This document shows, one piece after another, positions 1 to 8,710 of a stretch of DNA of 64,000 nt (positions within the stretch are counted from its first letter, which is position 1; the number at the start of each line of letters is the position of its first letter). The stretch spans positions 3,400,501 to 3,464,500 of the forward strand of contig NZ_OY762614.1 of assembly GCF_963666145.1 (NCBI RefSeq), in the 5' to 3' direction. The notes beneath the pieces are model-generated. The model had not been told where the DNA came from. It did not search any database and saw only the letters and a list, made by a program, of their open reading frames with translations. Made by a program: the position numbers and the translations under genes. Source of the DNA: an uncultured Desulfobacter sp. (GTDB lineage Bacteria > Desulfobacterota > Desulfobacteria > Desulfobacterales > Desulfobacteraceae).

Positions 1-1454
1 GGCACATCGGGCAGATACTTTTTAAGGTATGAGATATTATAGGAACCGTCGTCGGGATCCAGCAGATGGCAACCGGCCATGTGGCAGCCGCTCTTTTTAA
101 TGGCCATCAGTCCGCCCATGCTTCCCACATGGCTGGAGGATATTCCCATGCCCGGATGTGCAAGCCGGATCTGGTCCGCCAGCAGGTCAAGGGTATTGTC
201 ATGGGAGCCGGTGATCACCACCGTATTTTCGATGGATGACCGGGAGCGAAGTAGGTGTGCCTCTACTTTTTCGCCGGCCTCAATGCCCTCCACATGCTGG
301 GGGATTCGTATGATGCCGTCGGCTTCTGTCAGGGTGGTGATGCTGCCTGAGCCCCGGGGCAGTTGGGAAGACATGAGCCTGCCGTCCACGGAGCCGATTT
401 TTACCCTTAAAAACTCTTCCTGGCCGAGTTTTGATGCCACTTTTCTGACCGGTGAAACCTCCACGATTTCCTGCTCTAACGGGGGCAGATGCTGCATGGC
501 CAGCAGCAAGGGGCCTGCAAAGGTTTCAAAGGCAACAATGGCCGATACCGGATAGCCGGGGATGCCGAAAATGGGGGTCTCTTTAATCTTTCCGAACATC
601 ATGGGCTTTCCCGGCATCATGGTGACACCGTGGACGTAAATCTGTCCTAAATTTTCAATCACCGGCTTTGAATAATCCTTGGACCCGGCAGAGGAGCCGC
701 CCATAATCATGACCATGTCATACCCATGGTCCACGCCATTGGCTACGGCGTTTTGAATGGTTTCAAGATCATCTTCAAGCATGGGATTTACCGTGGCATC
801 CGCCCCGTGATCGGCGCACAATGCGGTCATGACCGTGGAATTGGATTCCACCACATCTCCGGATTTCATGGTTTCCGGTGCCACATCCTGCCATCGTTTA
901 AGTTCCGATCCCGTTGGAATAATAAGCACCCGGGGCCGTTTTTTCACCGACACCTGAAACACTCCGCCGGAGAGCAGTGCGCCCATGGCGTAGGCATTTA
1001 TTTTTTGGTCCCTGGGAAACAACAGCTGGGTGGCCACAATATCCTCTCCCATTTTACGGACATGCTGCCAGGGGAACGCCGGCGCTTCAATTTCAATGGT
1101 GTTGTCATCCAGGATATTGAGGTTTTCGATCATGATCACAGCATTGGTCTCGTCAGGGAGTACATGTCCGGTGTTTATCCAGAACGCTGTTTTTCCAATG
1201 GTTAATGACTTTGGGGCCTCATCACTTGCCCCAAAGGTGGTTTTGGCATCCACTGCCACGCCATCCATGGCCGATGCATGAAAGTTGGGTGACGAGATGG
1301 CAGCCACTGCCGGTGCCGCCAAAACCCGGTTCCGGGCCTGGACCACATCCAGGATCTCTACGCCGGTTTCAAGATGACCAAAATTTTCAAACAGGCAAGC
1401 CTTGGCCTGTTCGATTCCCACCATACTTAAATATACATTACGTTTTGTTTCCAT
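1..1454 (-). CDS. MoeA-like protein fused to a substrate-binding domain (partial)
   Basis: Reading leftwards from an ATG at 1454, the frame stays open to the window edge (about 484 codons). The first 400 or so residues follow the MoeA fold: an early segment with SPNFHASAMDGVAV, then the MPT-binding region with IMGGSSAGSKDYS and a C-terminal IPGYPVSAIV. After residue 400 the protein continues with a segment (VVITGSHDNTLDLLADQI) typical of the periplasmic-binding-protein-like domain fused to MoeA in many anaerobes. MoeA inserts molybdenum into molybdopterin; the extra domain may sense molybdate or an adenylated intermediate (inference). It starts 10 nt after the preceding moeA gene and is surely co-transcribed with it. 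The C-terminus lies outside the window. Confidence 0.85.
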   Translation of the reverse strand, partial: METKRNVYLSMVGIEQAKACLFENFGHLETGVEILDVVQARNRVLAAPAVAAISSPNFHASAMDGVAVDAKTTFGASDEAPKSLTIGKTAFWINTGHVLPDETNAVIMIENLNILDDNTIEIEAPAFPWQHVRKMGEDIVATQLLFPRDQKINAYAMGALLSGGVFQVSVKKRPRVLIIPTGSELKRWQDVAPETMKSGDVVESNSTVMTALCADHGADATVNPMLEDDLETIQNAVANGVDHGYDMVMIMGGSSAGSKDYSKPVIENLGQIYVHGVTMMPGKPMMFGKIKETPIFGIPGYPVSAIVAFETFAGPLLLAMQHLPPLEQEIVEVSPVRKVASKLGQEEFLRVKIGSVDGRLMSSQLPRGSGSITTLTEADGIIRIPQHVEGIEAGEKVEAHLLRSRSSIENTVVITGSHDNTLDLLADQIRLAHPGMGISSSHVGSMGGLMAIKKSGCHMAGCHLLDPDDGSYNISYLKKYLPDV

Positions 1455-1464
1455 ACCGCTCTTT

Positions 1465-2694
1465 CTAACTTAAAAGAATAATATCTACCATGCTGCCTTT
1501 TTCCAGGCCTTCCACATGCTCTCCGATTTCAAGCAGTCCGTCAGCCTGGACCATGGTGCGGATCAAACCGGACTTGCCGAGAATGGGACGTGCCACAATG
1601 CCCTGGTCGTCTTGTTCCAGCATCACCCGTACAAAATCCCGTCGGCCCTGGGAAGAGGCGATGTTCCGGGAGAGCCGGGCCGGTGTTTTTACCTGGAGAA
1701 GCGGACGGGACAAACCCCTTAGCCGGTGGAGAAATGCGGTTACCACGACCTGGAACACCACCATGGCCGAGACCACCTGGCCGGGCAACCCCCACACCGG
1801 GATGTGACCGGATCGCGCCAGGATGGTGGGTTTCCCCGGGCTTACGGAAATACCGTGGACAAGAATTTCCGTATCCGGAAGATTAGCCAATACGTCAACC
1901 GTATAATCCCTTGTGCCCACAGAGGAGCCGCCTGACAGCAGGAGCATATCCGTCTGGGCCAGCGCTTTTTTACACATTTTTTCCAACGCCTTGGGATCAT
2001 CTTTGACGATGCCGTACCGTACAGGCTCTCCGCCTGCCTGGGTCACCAGGGCAGATAAAGAGTATGAGTTGATATCGCGAATTTTGCCGGGGGCAGGGAT
2101 TTGATCAACGGGGATTACCTCATCCCCGGTGGAGATGATGCCGACCTTAGGTACCCGATACGCCTGGATCCGTTCGTGTCCCAGTCCTGCTGCCAGACCG
2201 ATCTCCTGGGGCCGCATTAAACGGCCTTTTTCAATGACGGTCTGGCCCTTGGCAAAATCCTCGGTGACGTCAATGACATGCTGCAGCGGGGCCACGGATT
2301 TATAGATTTCAATGGACTGGTCGTCCACCGCCTCGGTGTGCTCCACCATGACAACGGCGTCGGCACCGGCCGGCAGCATACCGCCCGTGGAGATCCGGGC
2401 GGCTTGCCCCGGTGCCAAATCAAAGTCCGGGATATCTCCCATGGCGATGGTACCCTTAAGGTTCAGCCAGGCCGGACCCGACTCCGATGCCCCAAAGGTA
2501 GACGCGGCATTGACCGCATAGCCGTCCATGCACGACCGCCTGAAGCCGGGCAGATTTTCCCCGGAAACAAGATCCTGGGCAAGCACCCGTGAAAAGGCAT
2601 CACGGGTGTGCAAATCTTCCGTGCCCACCGGGGGGAAAAGCTGTGCCATCCCCAGAACTTCGTCCAGGGTCTTTACTTTGAAAAAACCGCTCAT
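1465..2694 (-). CDS. moeA: Molybdopterin molybdenumtransferase MoeA
   Basis: Cytoplasmic enzyme of molybdenum cofactor synthesis that ligates molybdate to adenylated molybdopterin. The 409 residues match the family length. Visible motifs include SCMDGYAV near residue 55, the central STGDEVIP, LLSGGSSVGTRDYTVD around residues 254-269, and WGLPGQVVSAMVVF. The ATG overlaps the stop of dapL by 4 nt (ATGA), which implies translational coupling. It is the unfused paralogue of the MoeA-substrate-binding fusion just downstream; paired MoeA proteins often serve different cofactor forms (molybdenum versus tungsten), but the sequence does not tell which does what. Confidence 0.93.
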   Translation of the reverse strand: MSGFFKVKTLDEVLGMAQLFPPVGTEDLHTRDAFSRVLAQDLVSGENLPGFRRSCMDGYAVNAASTFGASESGPAWLNLKGTIAMGDIPDFDLAPGQAARISTGGMLPAGADAVVMVEHTEAVDDQSIEIYKSVAPLQHVIDVTEDFAKGQTVIEKGRLMRPQEIGLAAGLGHERIQAYRVPKVGIISTGDEVIPVDQIPAPGKIRDINSYSLSALVTQAGGEPVRYGIVKDDPKALEKMCKKALAQTDMLLLSGGSSVGTRDYTVDVLANLPDTEILVHGISVSPGKPTILARSGHIPVWGLPGQVVSAMVVFQVVVTAFLHRLRGLSRPLLQVKTPARLSRNIASSQGRRDFVRVMLEQDDQGIVARPILGKSGLIRTMVQADGLLEIGEHVEGLEKGSMVDIILLS

Positions 2695-3917
2695 TTTAAA
2701 ACATCTTTTACCCGCGCCATGGCCTTGGTTACATTTTCAGGACTGTTAAATGCGGAAATTCTGATGGATTGCGCGCCGCACCGGCCAAAACCCTGTCCCG
2801 GGGTGCAGACCACGCCTGCTTTGTCCAGCAGCAGGTCAAAAAATTCCCAGGAATCACGGCCGTTGCCGTCGATCCAGATGTATGGCGAATTTTCACCGCC
2901 CACATGGTCAAACCCAAGGTCGGTCATGGTCTGGCGAACCACGCCGGCGTTGGCCAGGTAATAGTCTATGTTTGCCTTGATCTGAGCCTGTCCCTCTGGG
3001 CTGTAAACCGCCTCGGCAGCCTTTTGCACCGGATAGGAAACCCCGTTGAATTTGGTGGACTGCCGACGGTTCCACATATTATGTAAAGAGACCTTGGTCC
3101 CGTCGGCTGTATAGATCATGCAATCTTTAGGTACCACCGTGAATCCGCAGCGGGTGCCTGTAAAACCGGCCGTCTTGGACAGGCTCCTAAATTCTACGGC
3201 AACCTCTTTAGCGCCGGGGATTTCATAAATGCTTCTGGGAAGGCTCTCATCCCGGATAAAGGCCTCGTAGGCGGCATCAAACAGGATCAGGGCTTTATTC
3301 TCCCGGGAATAATCCACCCAGGCGGCAAGCTGTTCTTTGGTGGCCGTCGATCCTGTGGGATTGTTGGGGAAGCAAAGATAGATCAAATCAACCGGCGATT
3401 CCGGCATCTCCGGCATGAAACCGTTTTCTTTGAGGCAGTCCATGTAGACAATACCCTCATACCGTCCATCCTTGAACGCACCGGTTCTGCCGGCCATGAC
3501 ATTGGTGTCCAGATACACCGGATAAACCGGATCCGGAATGGCAATGGTAATGTCATTGGAGAACAGTTCCTGGAAATTGCCCGTATCGCATTTGGCCCCG
3601 TCGGATACAAAAATTTCATCTGCGTCGATATCCGCGCCCCTGGACTGGAAATCACAGGCTGCAATGGCCTGCCTTAAAAACTGATATCCCTGCTCGGGGC
3701 CATAGCCTCGGAAGGTAGCATCCTCGGCCATTTCATCCACACCCTTTTTAAAGGCCTGAATAACGGCAGGCGGCAGGGGAAGCGTTACATCGCCGATCCC
3801 AAGGCGGATCACTTCTTTGTCAGGATTGCTGTCCTGGTATAGCTGAACGCGTTTGGCTATATCCGCAAATAAATATGAGGCATTCAGTTTGTTGTAATTT
3901 TCATTGGCTGTAATCAA
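2691..3917 (-). CDS. dapL: LL-diaminopimelate aminotransferase
   Basis: PLP-dependent class I/II aminotransferase converting tetrahydrodipicolinate directly to LL-diaminopimelate for lysine and peptidoglycan synthesis. Family hallmarks are VSDGAKCDTGN near residue 105, FPNNPTGSTATKEQLAAW, and the PLP-lysine segment RSLSKTAGFTGTRCG around residue 245. At 408 residues it is full length. The start is a TTG: it is preceded at good distance by AAGGAA, and there is no in-frame ATG before the conserved N-terminus. It heads a three-gene operon with the two moeA genes, a pairing with no obvious metabolic logic. Confidence 0.93.
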   Translation of the reverse strand: MITANENYNKLNASYLFADIAKRVQLYQDSNPDKEVIRLGIGDVTLPLPPAVIQAFKKGVDEMAEDATFRGYGPEQGYQFLRQAIAACDFQSRGADIDADEIFVSDGAKCDTGNFQELFSNDITIAIPDPVYPVYLDTNVMAGRTGAFKDGRYEGIVYMDCLKENGFMPEMPESPVDLIYLCFPNNPTGSTATKEQLAAWVDYSRENKALILFDAAYEAFIRDESLPRSIYEIPGAKEVAVEFRSLSKTAGFTGTRCGFTVVPKDCMIYTADGTKVSLHNMWNRRQSTKFNGVSYPVQKAAEAVYSPEGQAQIKANIDYYLANAGVVRQTMTDLGFDHVGGENSPYIWIDGNGRDSWEFFDLLLDKAGVVCTPGQGFGRCGAQSIRISAFNSPENVTKAMARVKDVLK

Positions 3918-4066
3918 AGGTAGATTCCTTATTTCGTTTCTATTGGGTTCCAGTTACCCGGCGGTCTGCCGGACAGAAGTTCGTGCTTGTTTAAAAACAA
4001 TATCTGGTTTTAATCAAAACAGCGTCTGATGTCAATTTTCAATAACCGGCCCCTAACCTTACGCTT

Positions 4067-6240
4067 TTATACTTTAAATTTGGACATCATCCGGGCAAGG
4101 GTTTCCGCCAAACCCGATAGTCCGGCGGCCTTTTCTTTCACCTGCCGGCTGGCATCCACAATCTGGGATGCTGCCGTGGTTACTTCCGCCACATCATCGG
4201 ACACCCCTTTGGCCATGACAGACCCTTGGGAGATGTTTTCATTTACCTCTGAAATACCACCGGAGGCCTTGGACATATTCTGGGCAATCTCTCCGGTGCT
4301 TGCCGACTGTTCTTCCACAGCCGCGGCAATGGTTGAAACTATTTCGTTGATATCTCCCACTACTTTTGTAATGGAGAGGATCTCTGCCGTAGTCCCTTCA
4401 GTGGACTGCTGAATTCCGATCACGCGCTCTTTAATCCGGCTGGAGGCTTCGGCCGTCTGGTTTGCCAGGTCCTTGATCTCATTGGCCACCACCGCAAAAC
4501 CTTTGCCGGCCTCACCGGCTCTGGCGGCCTCAATGGTGGCGTTCAAAGCCAGCAGGTTGACCTGGGAAGATATCTCGGTGATGGTTTCCACCACGCTAAA
4601 GATTTCTTTGGCCGCCGATCCTAAATCTTCCACCTGGACACTGGCATGCTTGGCTTGACCAACGGCCCCGGTCGTCATGTTCCTGGCTTTTTCAGCATTC
4701 AGGGCGATTTCCGAAATGGTTGAATTCATCTCCTCGGATGCGGCTGAAACCGTGTCGATATTCTTGGCGGCCTGTTCCATGGCCGCAGACATGGAGCCCA
4801 TATTCAAACTCATATTCTCAGATGCGGTTGTCACGGACTCTGCCCGATTCGAAGTCTCTACGGCAACTGAATTTAAATGATCGGAAATGTCTGCAAGCTC
4901 TGTGGACGAGTTACTAAGCTCCCCGGTATCGCCTTTTATTTTGGCAATCATGGTCTGGATGTTTTCAATAAAAAGGTTAAACCCCTCTGCCAGTTCCTGG
5001 GTTTCGTCACCCGAGTTGTCCGTAATCCGTTTGGTGAGATCGCCTTCTCCTGAAGCAATATCTTTGAGCATATTTATGATATTACGCAACGGTGCCACAA
5101 TGCCTTTGGCCACAACAAAATAAGATACTACCACTGACAGGGTCATAATTCCCAGGACAATGGAAAGGGTCCTTATTGTTGCGGCTTTAACTGTATGTCC
5201 TATCTCTTTTTGCTCATTGGCAACCGCGGCGTCCACATCATCGGTATAGGTGCCGGTACCGATGTACCAATCCCATTCCTGCAATTTTCTCACATAGGAT
5301 ATCTTTTTGATATTTTCACTGCCTCCCGGTTTGTTGTAAAAATACGAAAGAAAATCTCCATCTGTGCTGGCGTCGGCTTTTTTAACTAGTTCCCGGATAA
5401 TATATAGCCCTTTGCTGTCTTTTAGACCCCATTCATTTTTGCCCACCGCTTCGGGGCGATTGGGCATGAGAATACAATTACCCTTGGAGTCATAAATGAA
5501 AAAATAGCCAAGGCTGTCTTTCCCGTAACGGATGGAACCGATGTTTCTAAGGGCATCCTGTTGGGCCTCTTTTTCGGTGGATTCAAGGTAAACGCCGGCA
5601 CCAATGATCCAATTCCAGGGCGTAAACAGTTTGACATAGGATATTTTATCCTGGGGCTTATCAAAGCCTGGCTTAGGCCATTTATAATCCACAAATCCAT
5701 CGCCGTCTTTTTTTACAAGACGATCCATTTCCACAAAGAGCTTTACCCCGTCAGGATCTTTAAAGTCTTTTAGGGAGTTACCGTTTAAATGTTGGCTTAA
5801 AGGGTGATGAACCATGTGCAGGGCCATGTCCTGTATCCAGAATAATTCTTACCGTCTAATCCCCAGCGCATTTTGTCAATAACGTTGACAGCGGCCGCCT
5901 GACGTTCTTCCAGGGACCTGACATCGCCGGGCATATTGTTGGCTTCGAATACTGAAATGGCCTGATTGACAACCGCCTTGACATTATCACCATAGGCCTT
6001 TCGAATGGCATTTTTGTCCCTTGCCACATCGACACGGGCTTTGGCAATCGTGTACGCAGAAAAGACCAGATCCTTAACATGTCTTTTTTTTACTTCCATC
6101 AGATCCGTGCCATATCTCTCAATAGCAACCTGTCCCTCATGTTTTAGAGCGGATATGGAAAAGATTAAAGCTGCCCCCCCCACGAGTATGACGGCTGAAA
6201 TGATAAGAATGTTTACCTTTGGCCCTATTTTCAGCTTCAT
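4067..6240 (-). pseudogene. Methyl-accepting chemotaxis protein, frameshifted
   Basis: A Cache-domain chemoreceptor split over two frames. The first frame (6240 to about 5841) encodes a short cytoplasmic start, a transmembrane helix and the start of a periplasmic Cache domain, ending in DGKNYSGYRTW. The second frame (to 4067) resumes with MALHMVHHPLSQHLNG, a second Cache segment (SLGYFFIYDSKGN), a transmembrane helix, a HAMP domain and a full signalling hairpin with NEIKDLANQTAEASSRI. Adding one base in the GAA run at 5840-5842 would restore the usual DGKNYFWIQD sequence. Both halves are otherwise intact, so the lesion is recent, phase-variable or a sequencing error. The intact receptor would be about 723 residues. 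Confidence 0.85.
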
Positions 6241-6511
6241 TTAAGTTCTCCTTCACACAGGATTAGAGAGAATTAAGAATAACCTGGAGTTATGAATACC
6301 TGCGCTATGTCTTGATTGACGATATGTTAGAATCTTTTAAAAAAAAATAACATGGGCCAATTTTAAAGTAAACGAAAAGTGCATCTGTTTTCTCATTTAG
6401 TGTGCCACGATTTTTTGCGGTATTGCGATTCTGTACAAAAAACATTATCTAACATGGGCCTTATATTAATGATGCAAGGAAAATGGATAAAATAATAGGA
6501 GGTGGAAAAAT

Positions 6512-6580
6512 ATGATCATTGATTTTTTTATAAAAGAGATTCCTATGGCGGGAAATAAAGAGGGGTGCAATGGATATTAA
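6512..6580 (+). CDS. Possible 22-residue leader peptide before the acyltransferase
   Basis: A tiny frame (MIIDFFIKEIPMAGNKEGCN followed by GY) has an excellent Shine-Dalgarno sequence (AGGAGGTGG, 6498-6506). It ends at 6580, overlapping the start of the next gene by 11 nt. The strong ribosome-binding site belongs to this frame rather than to the acyltransferase, whose own site is weak, so the peptide may serve for coupled re-initiation. It may also be the remnant N-terminus of a longer frame. No homology recognised. Confidence 0.35.
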   Translation: MIIDFFIKEIPMAGNKEGCNGY

Positions 6581-7154
6581 GACGTCCCCATTTTCCCTGA
6601 GTGCCCTGGGTAAATTAATTTATGCGGGAATGGGCTGGACTTACGATCCGCTGCCGTCCTATTGGGAGTCCAGATGTGTGGTCATCGGGTTTCCCCACAC
6701 AAGCAACATGGACACGGTTCGGGCCATGACCTATATCAAAATGGTCGGGATCAATGCCAAATTGCTGATCAAATCCAAATGGTTCTTTTTTCCCATGTCG
6801 ATTTTCTTAAAAAGCCTTGGGGGGCTTCCGGTAAATCGGGACAAATCCCATGGATTTGTGGATGCCGTGGTTAAAAAATTTGAAGAAAATGAAAACCTGG
6901 TGGTGGCGCTGGTGCCCGAAGGCACCCGTAAGTCGGTGTCAACAATTAAGACCGGATTCTGGTACATCGCCAAGGGCGCAGATGTTCCCATCATCTGCTG
7001 GTACCTGGACAACCAAGGCAAAAGAACCCGTTGGCTGGGCAAAATACATCCCGGGGATAGTCTGGAGCAGGACCTGAACAAAATAGCAGCGCTTTATAAT
7101 CGCGCCGGATTTTCAATTCCTACCCAAACCAGGAACAGCTTCAGTGCTTCGTAA
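6570..7154 (+). CDS. PlsC-family 1-acylglycerol-3-phosphate-type acyltransferase
   Basis: 194-residue member of the PlsC acyltransferase superfamily. The catalytic HX4D motif appears as HTSNMD at about residue 33, the substrate-binding block as GGLPVNRD near 88, and the PEGTR motif near residue 116. Family members transfer acyl chains to lysophospholipids or related alcohols at the membrane face. The protein is short and lacks a clear N-terminal membrane anchor, resembling the stand-alone proteins annotated as lysophospholipid acyltransferase; the exact substrate cannot be read from the sequence. It stands alone on the plus strand. Confidence 0.8.
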   Translation: MDIKTSPFSLSALGKLIYAGMGWTYDPLPSYWESRCVVIGFPHTSNMDTVRAMTYIKMVGINAKLLIKSKWFFFPMSIFLKSLGGLPVNRDKSHGFVDAVVKKFEENENLVVALVPEGTRKSVSTIKTGFWYIAKGADVPIICWYLDNQGKRTRWLGKIHPGDSLEQDLNKIAALYNRAGFSIPTQTRNSFSAS

Positions 7155-7579
7155 ATGAATAATATATCTTGATTTTGCCCCTGCTTGGAAAGGTTTATGG
7201 CTGATTTCGAATATTGAGCGGGGGTAAAATCAGGATTAATGGCCGGATAACAAAATCCATTTGTTCGTCGCAAGCGATTCTTTCTATAAACTTTTAATTT
7301 GTTGCAAATTTGTTGCAAAAAAAATACCTAACAGCAACACTTTTGCATATTTACATTTAATGATGTCTAATGGGGTAAAATATACGTAAAGCCGAATTTT
7401 CTTTATATTTATTTGATTTTATTTGTATTTGGAGGCAGCGCTTTGGGTCGGGGCCTTCTCTTTACTAATAAAATAAAGATTGACAGCATTACCAAGTGCC
7501 TTTAGTGTTTAAGTTTCGAAATTTTGGACCCGCAGTCTTTTGGGCTGCTTAAAATAAAGACCATAAGGAGTTGAAAAAT
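7155..7579 (+). promoter_or_regulatory. Intergenic region upstream of the glutamate synthase operon
   Basis: This 425-nt AT-rich stretch holds no convincing gene. Two adjacent copies of TTTGTTGCAAA lie at 7298-7319 and could be a binding site. A possible sigma-70 promoter is TTGCAT (7343-7348), a 17-nt spacer and TCTAAT (7366-7371), leaving a leader of about 200 nt. The ribosome-binding site AAGGAG lies at 7565-7570. No sigma-54 site was found. Confidence 0.35.
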
Positions 7580-8710
7580 ATGTGTCGTCTGTTTGCACTC
7601 ACCAGCAAGGACCCTCAGTCTCCGATGCTGGCCATCAAAGCCCTTGACGTGATGAAGGAAGGGCATGATGGCTCCGGCGTGGGGCTTTTGCTCCAGGACC
7701 TTGGTGGCACTTTTGAAGAGATGAAAGATGCCCCGATTCTGTCTGGGATCTTTACTGAAGAAGGCATCCGCCGTCTGGACCTTTTTATGATGGACCTTGG
7801 TTTCATGACCAAGCATAAAGTCTCTTTGAAACCACCTAAAACCCGGGTAGAAGGTATCCCCAGACGACATGTCTATCTGATCAGAGCCTATGAATTACCC
7901 GAAGGATGGGATGCCCTGTCCCAGGAAGAACTTGCCACAAGACTTTTGGATGTGCGCCTGAAGATCCGGGAGATGGGTGAAGAGAAAAACGACATGATCG
8001 TGTTTTCCTTCTGGCCGGACACCATCATGCTCAAGGAGATCGGGGATCCCATGAAATTGGGCGAGTACCTGGGCCTTGACAGAAAAGAACTTGAAGCGCG
8101 GGTGATTATGGCCCAGGGCCGGCAGAATACCAACTATGCCATCAATCTGTATGCCTGCCATCCGTTTTTTATTAAGGGGTATTGCACCATGACCAATGGT
8201 GAGAATACCGCCTTTATTCCCATCAAGGATTTTCTCTCCTCACGGGATATTCCCGGCTACACCGGGTATCAGTCGGATTCAGAGGTGTTTGCTCACATAC
8301 TTCATTTTTCCATGGAAGAACTGGGTTTGGGTATTGACGGGTATAAGCATGTGATCACGCCGCTTCAGCGCGAAGCCCTTGAAGCGCACCCTAACTTCGA
8401 ATTTTTGAATCATTTGAAAAAGACCTGCCGTCCCTTAATCATCGACGGCCCCAATATGGTCATCGGCACCCTGCCGGATCACTCCATGTTCATGGTTCAG
8501 GACCGCAAGAAACTGCGGCCTGGTGTGGTTGGAGGCAAGCCCGGTATGTTTGCTTTTTCATCCGAGATCTGCGGACTTGATGCCGTTATTCCGGATCGGG
8601 ATAAAACCATGGACTTTCAGCCCATGCACTTAGATACAGTTACTGTAAGCCCTGAGCGTCAGGAGGTAAAAATATGTCGTCAAACAGAAGCCTTGAACCT
8701 TCCTCTTTAA
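7580..8710 (+). CDS. Glutamate synthase, glutamine amidotransferase subunit
   Basis: Class II glutamine amidotransferase module of a split (archaeal-type) glutamate synthase. It hydrolyses glutamine and passes ammonia to the FMN-domain subunit encoded next. The ATG at 7580 is chosen over an in-frame TTG at 7571 because it gives MCRLFALTS: removing the methionine exposes the catalytic cysteine, and AAGGAG lies 9 nt upstream. The 376 residues keep family features such as the internal MTNGENTAFIP. Its 3' end overlaps the next gene by 37 nt, so the three subunits are probably made in a coupled way. The operon lies near nif and would assimilate the fixed ammonium. Confidence 0.88.
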   Translation: MCRLFALTSKDPQSPMLAIKALDVMKEGHDGSGVGLLLQDLGGTFEEMKDAPILSGIFTEEGIRRLDLFMMDLGFMTKHKVSLKPPKTRVEGIPRRHVYLIRAYELPEGWDALSQEELATRLLDVRLKIREMGEEKNDMIVFSFWPDTIMLKEIGDPMKLGEYLGLDRKELEARVIMAQGRQNTNYAINLYACHPFFIKGYCTMTNGENTAFIPIKDFLSSRDIPGYTGYQSDSEVFAHILHFSMEELGLGIDGYKHVITPLQREALEAHPNFEFLNHLKKTCRPLIIDGPNMVIGTLPDHSMFMVQDRKKLRPGVVGGKPGMFAFSSEICGLDAVIPDRDKTMDFQPMHLDTVTVSPERQEVKICRQTEALNLPL

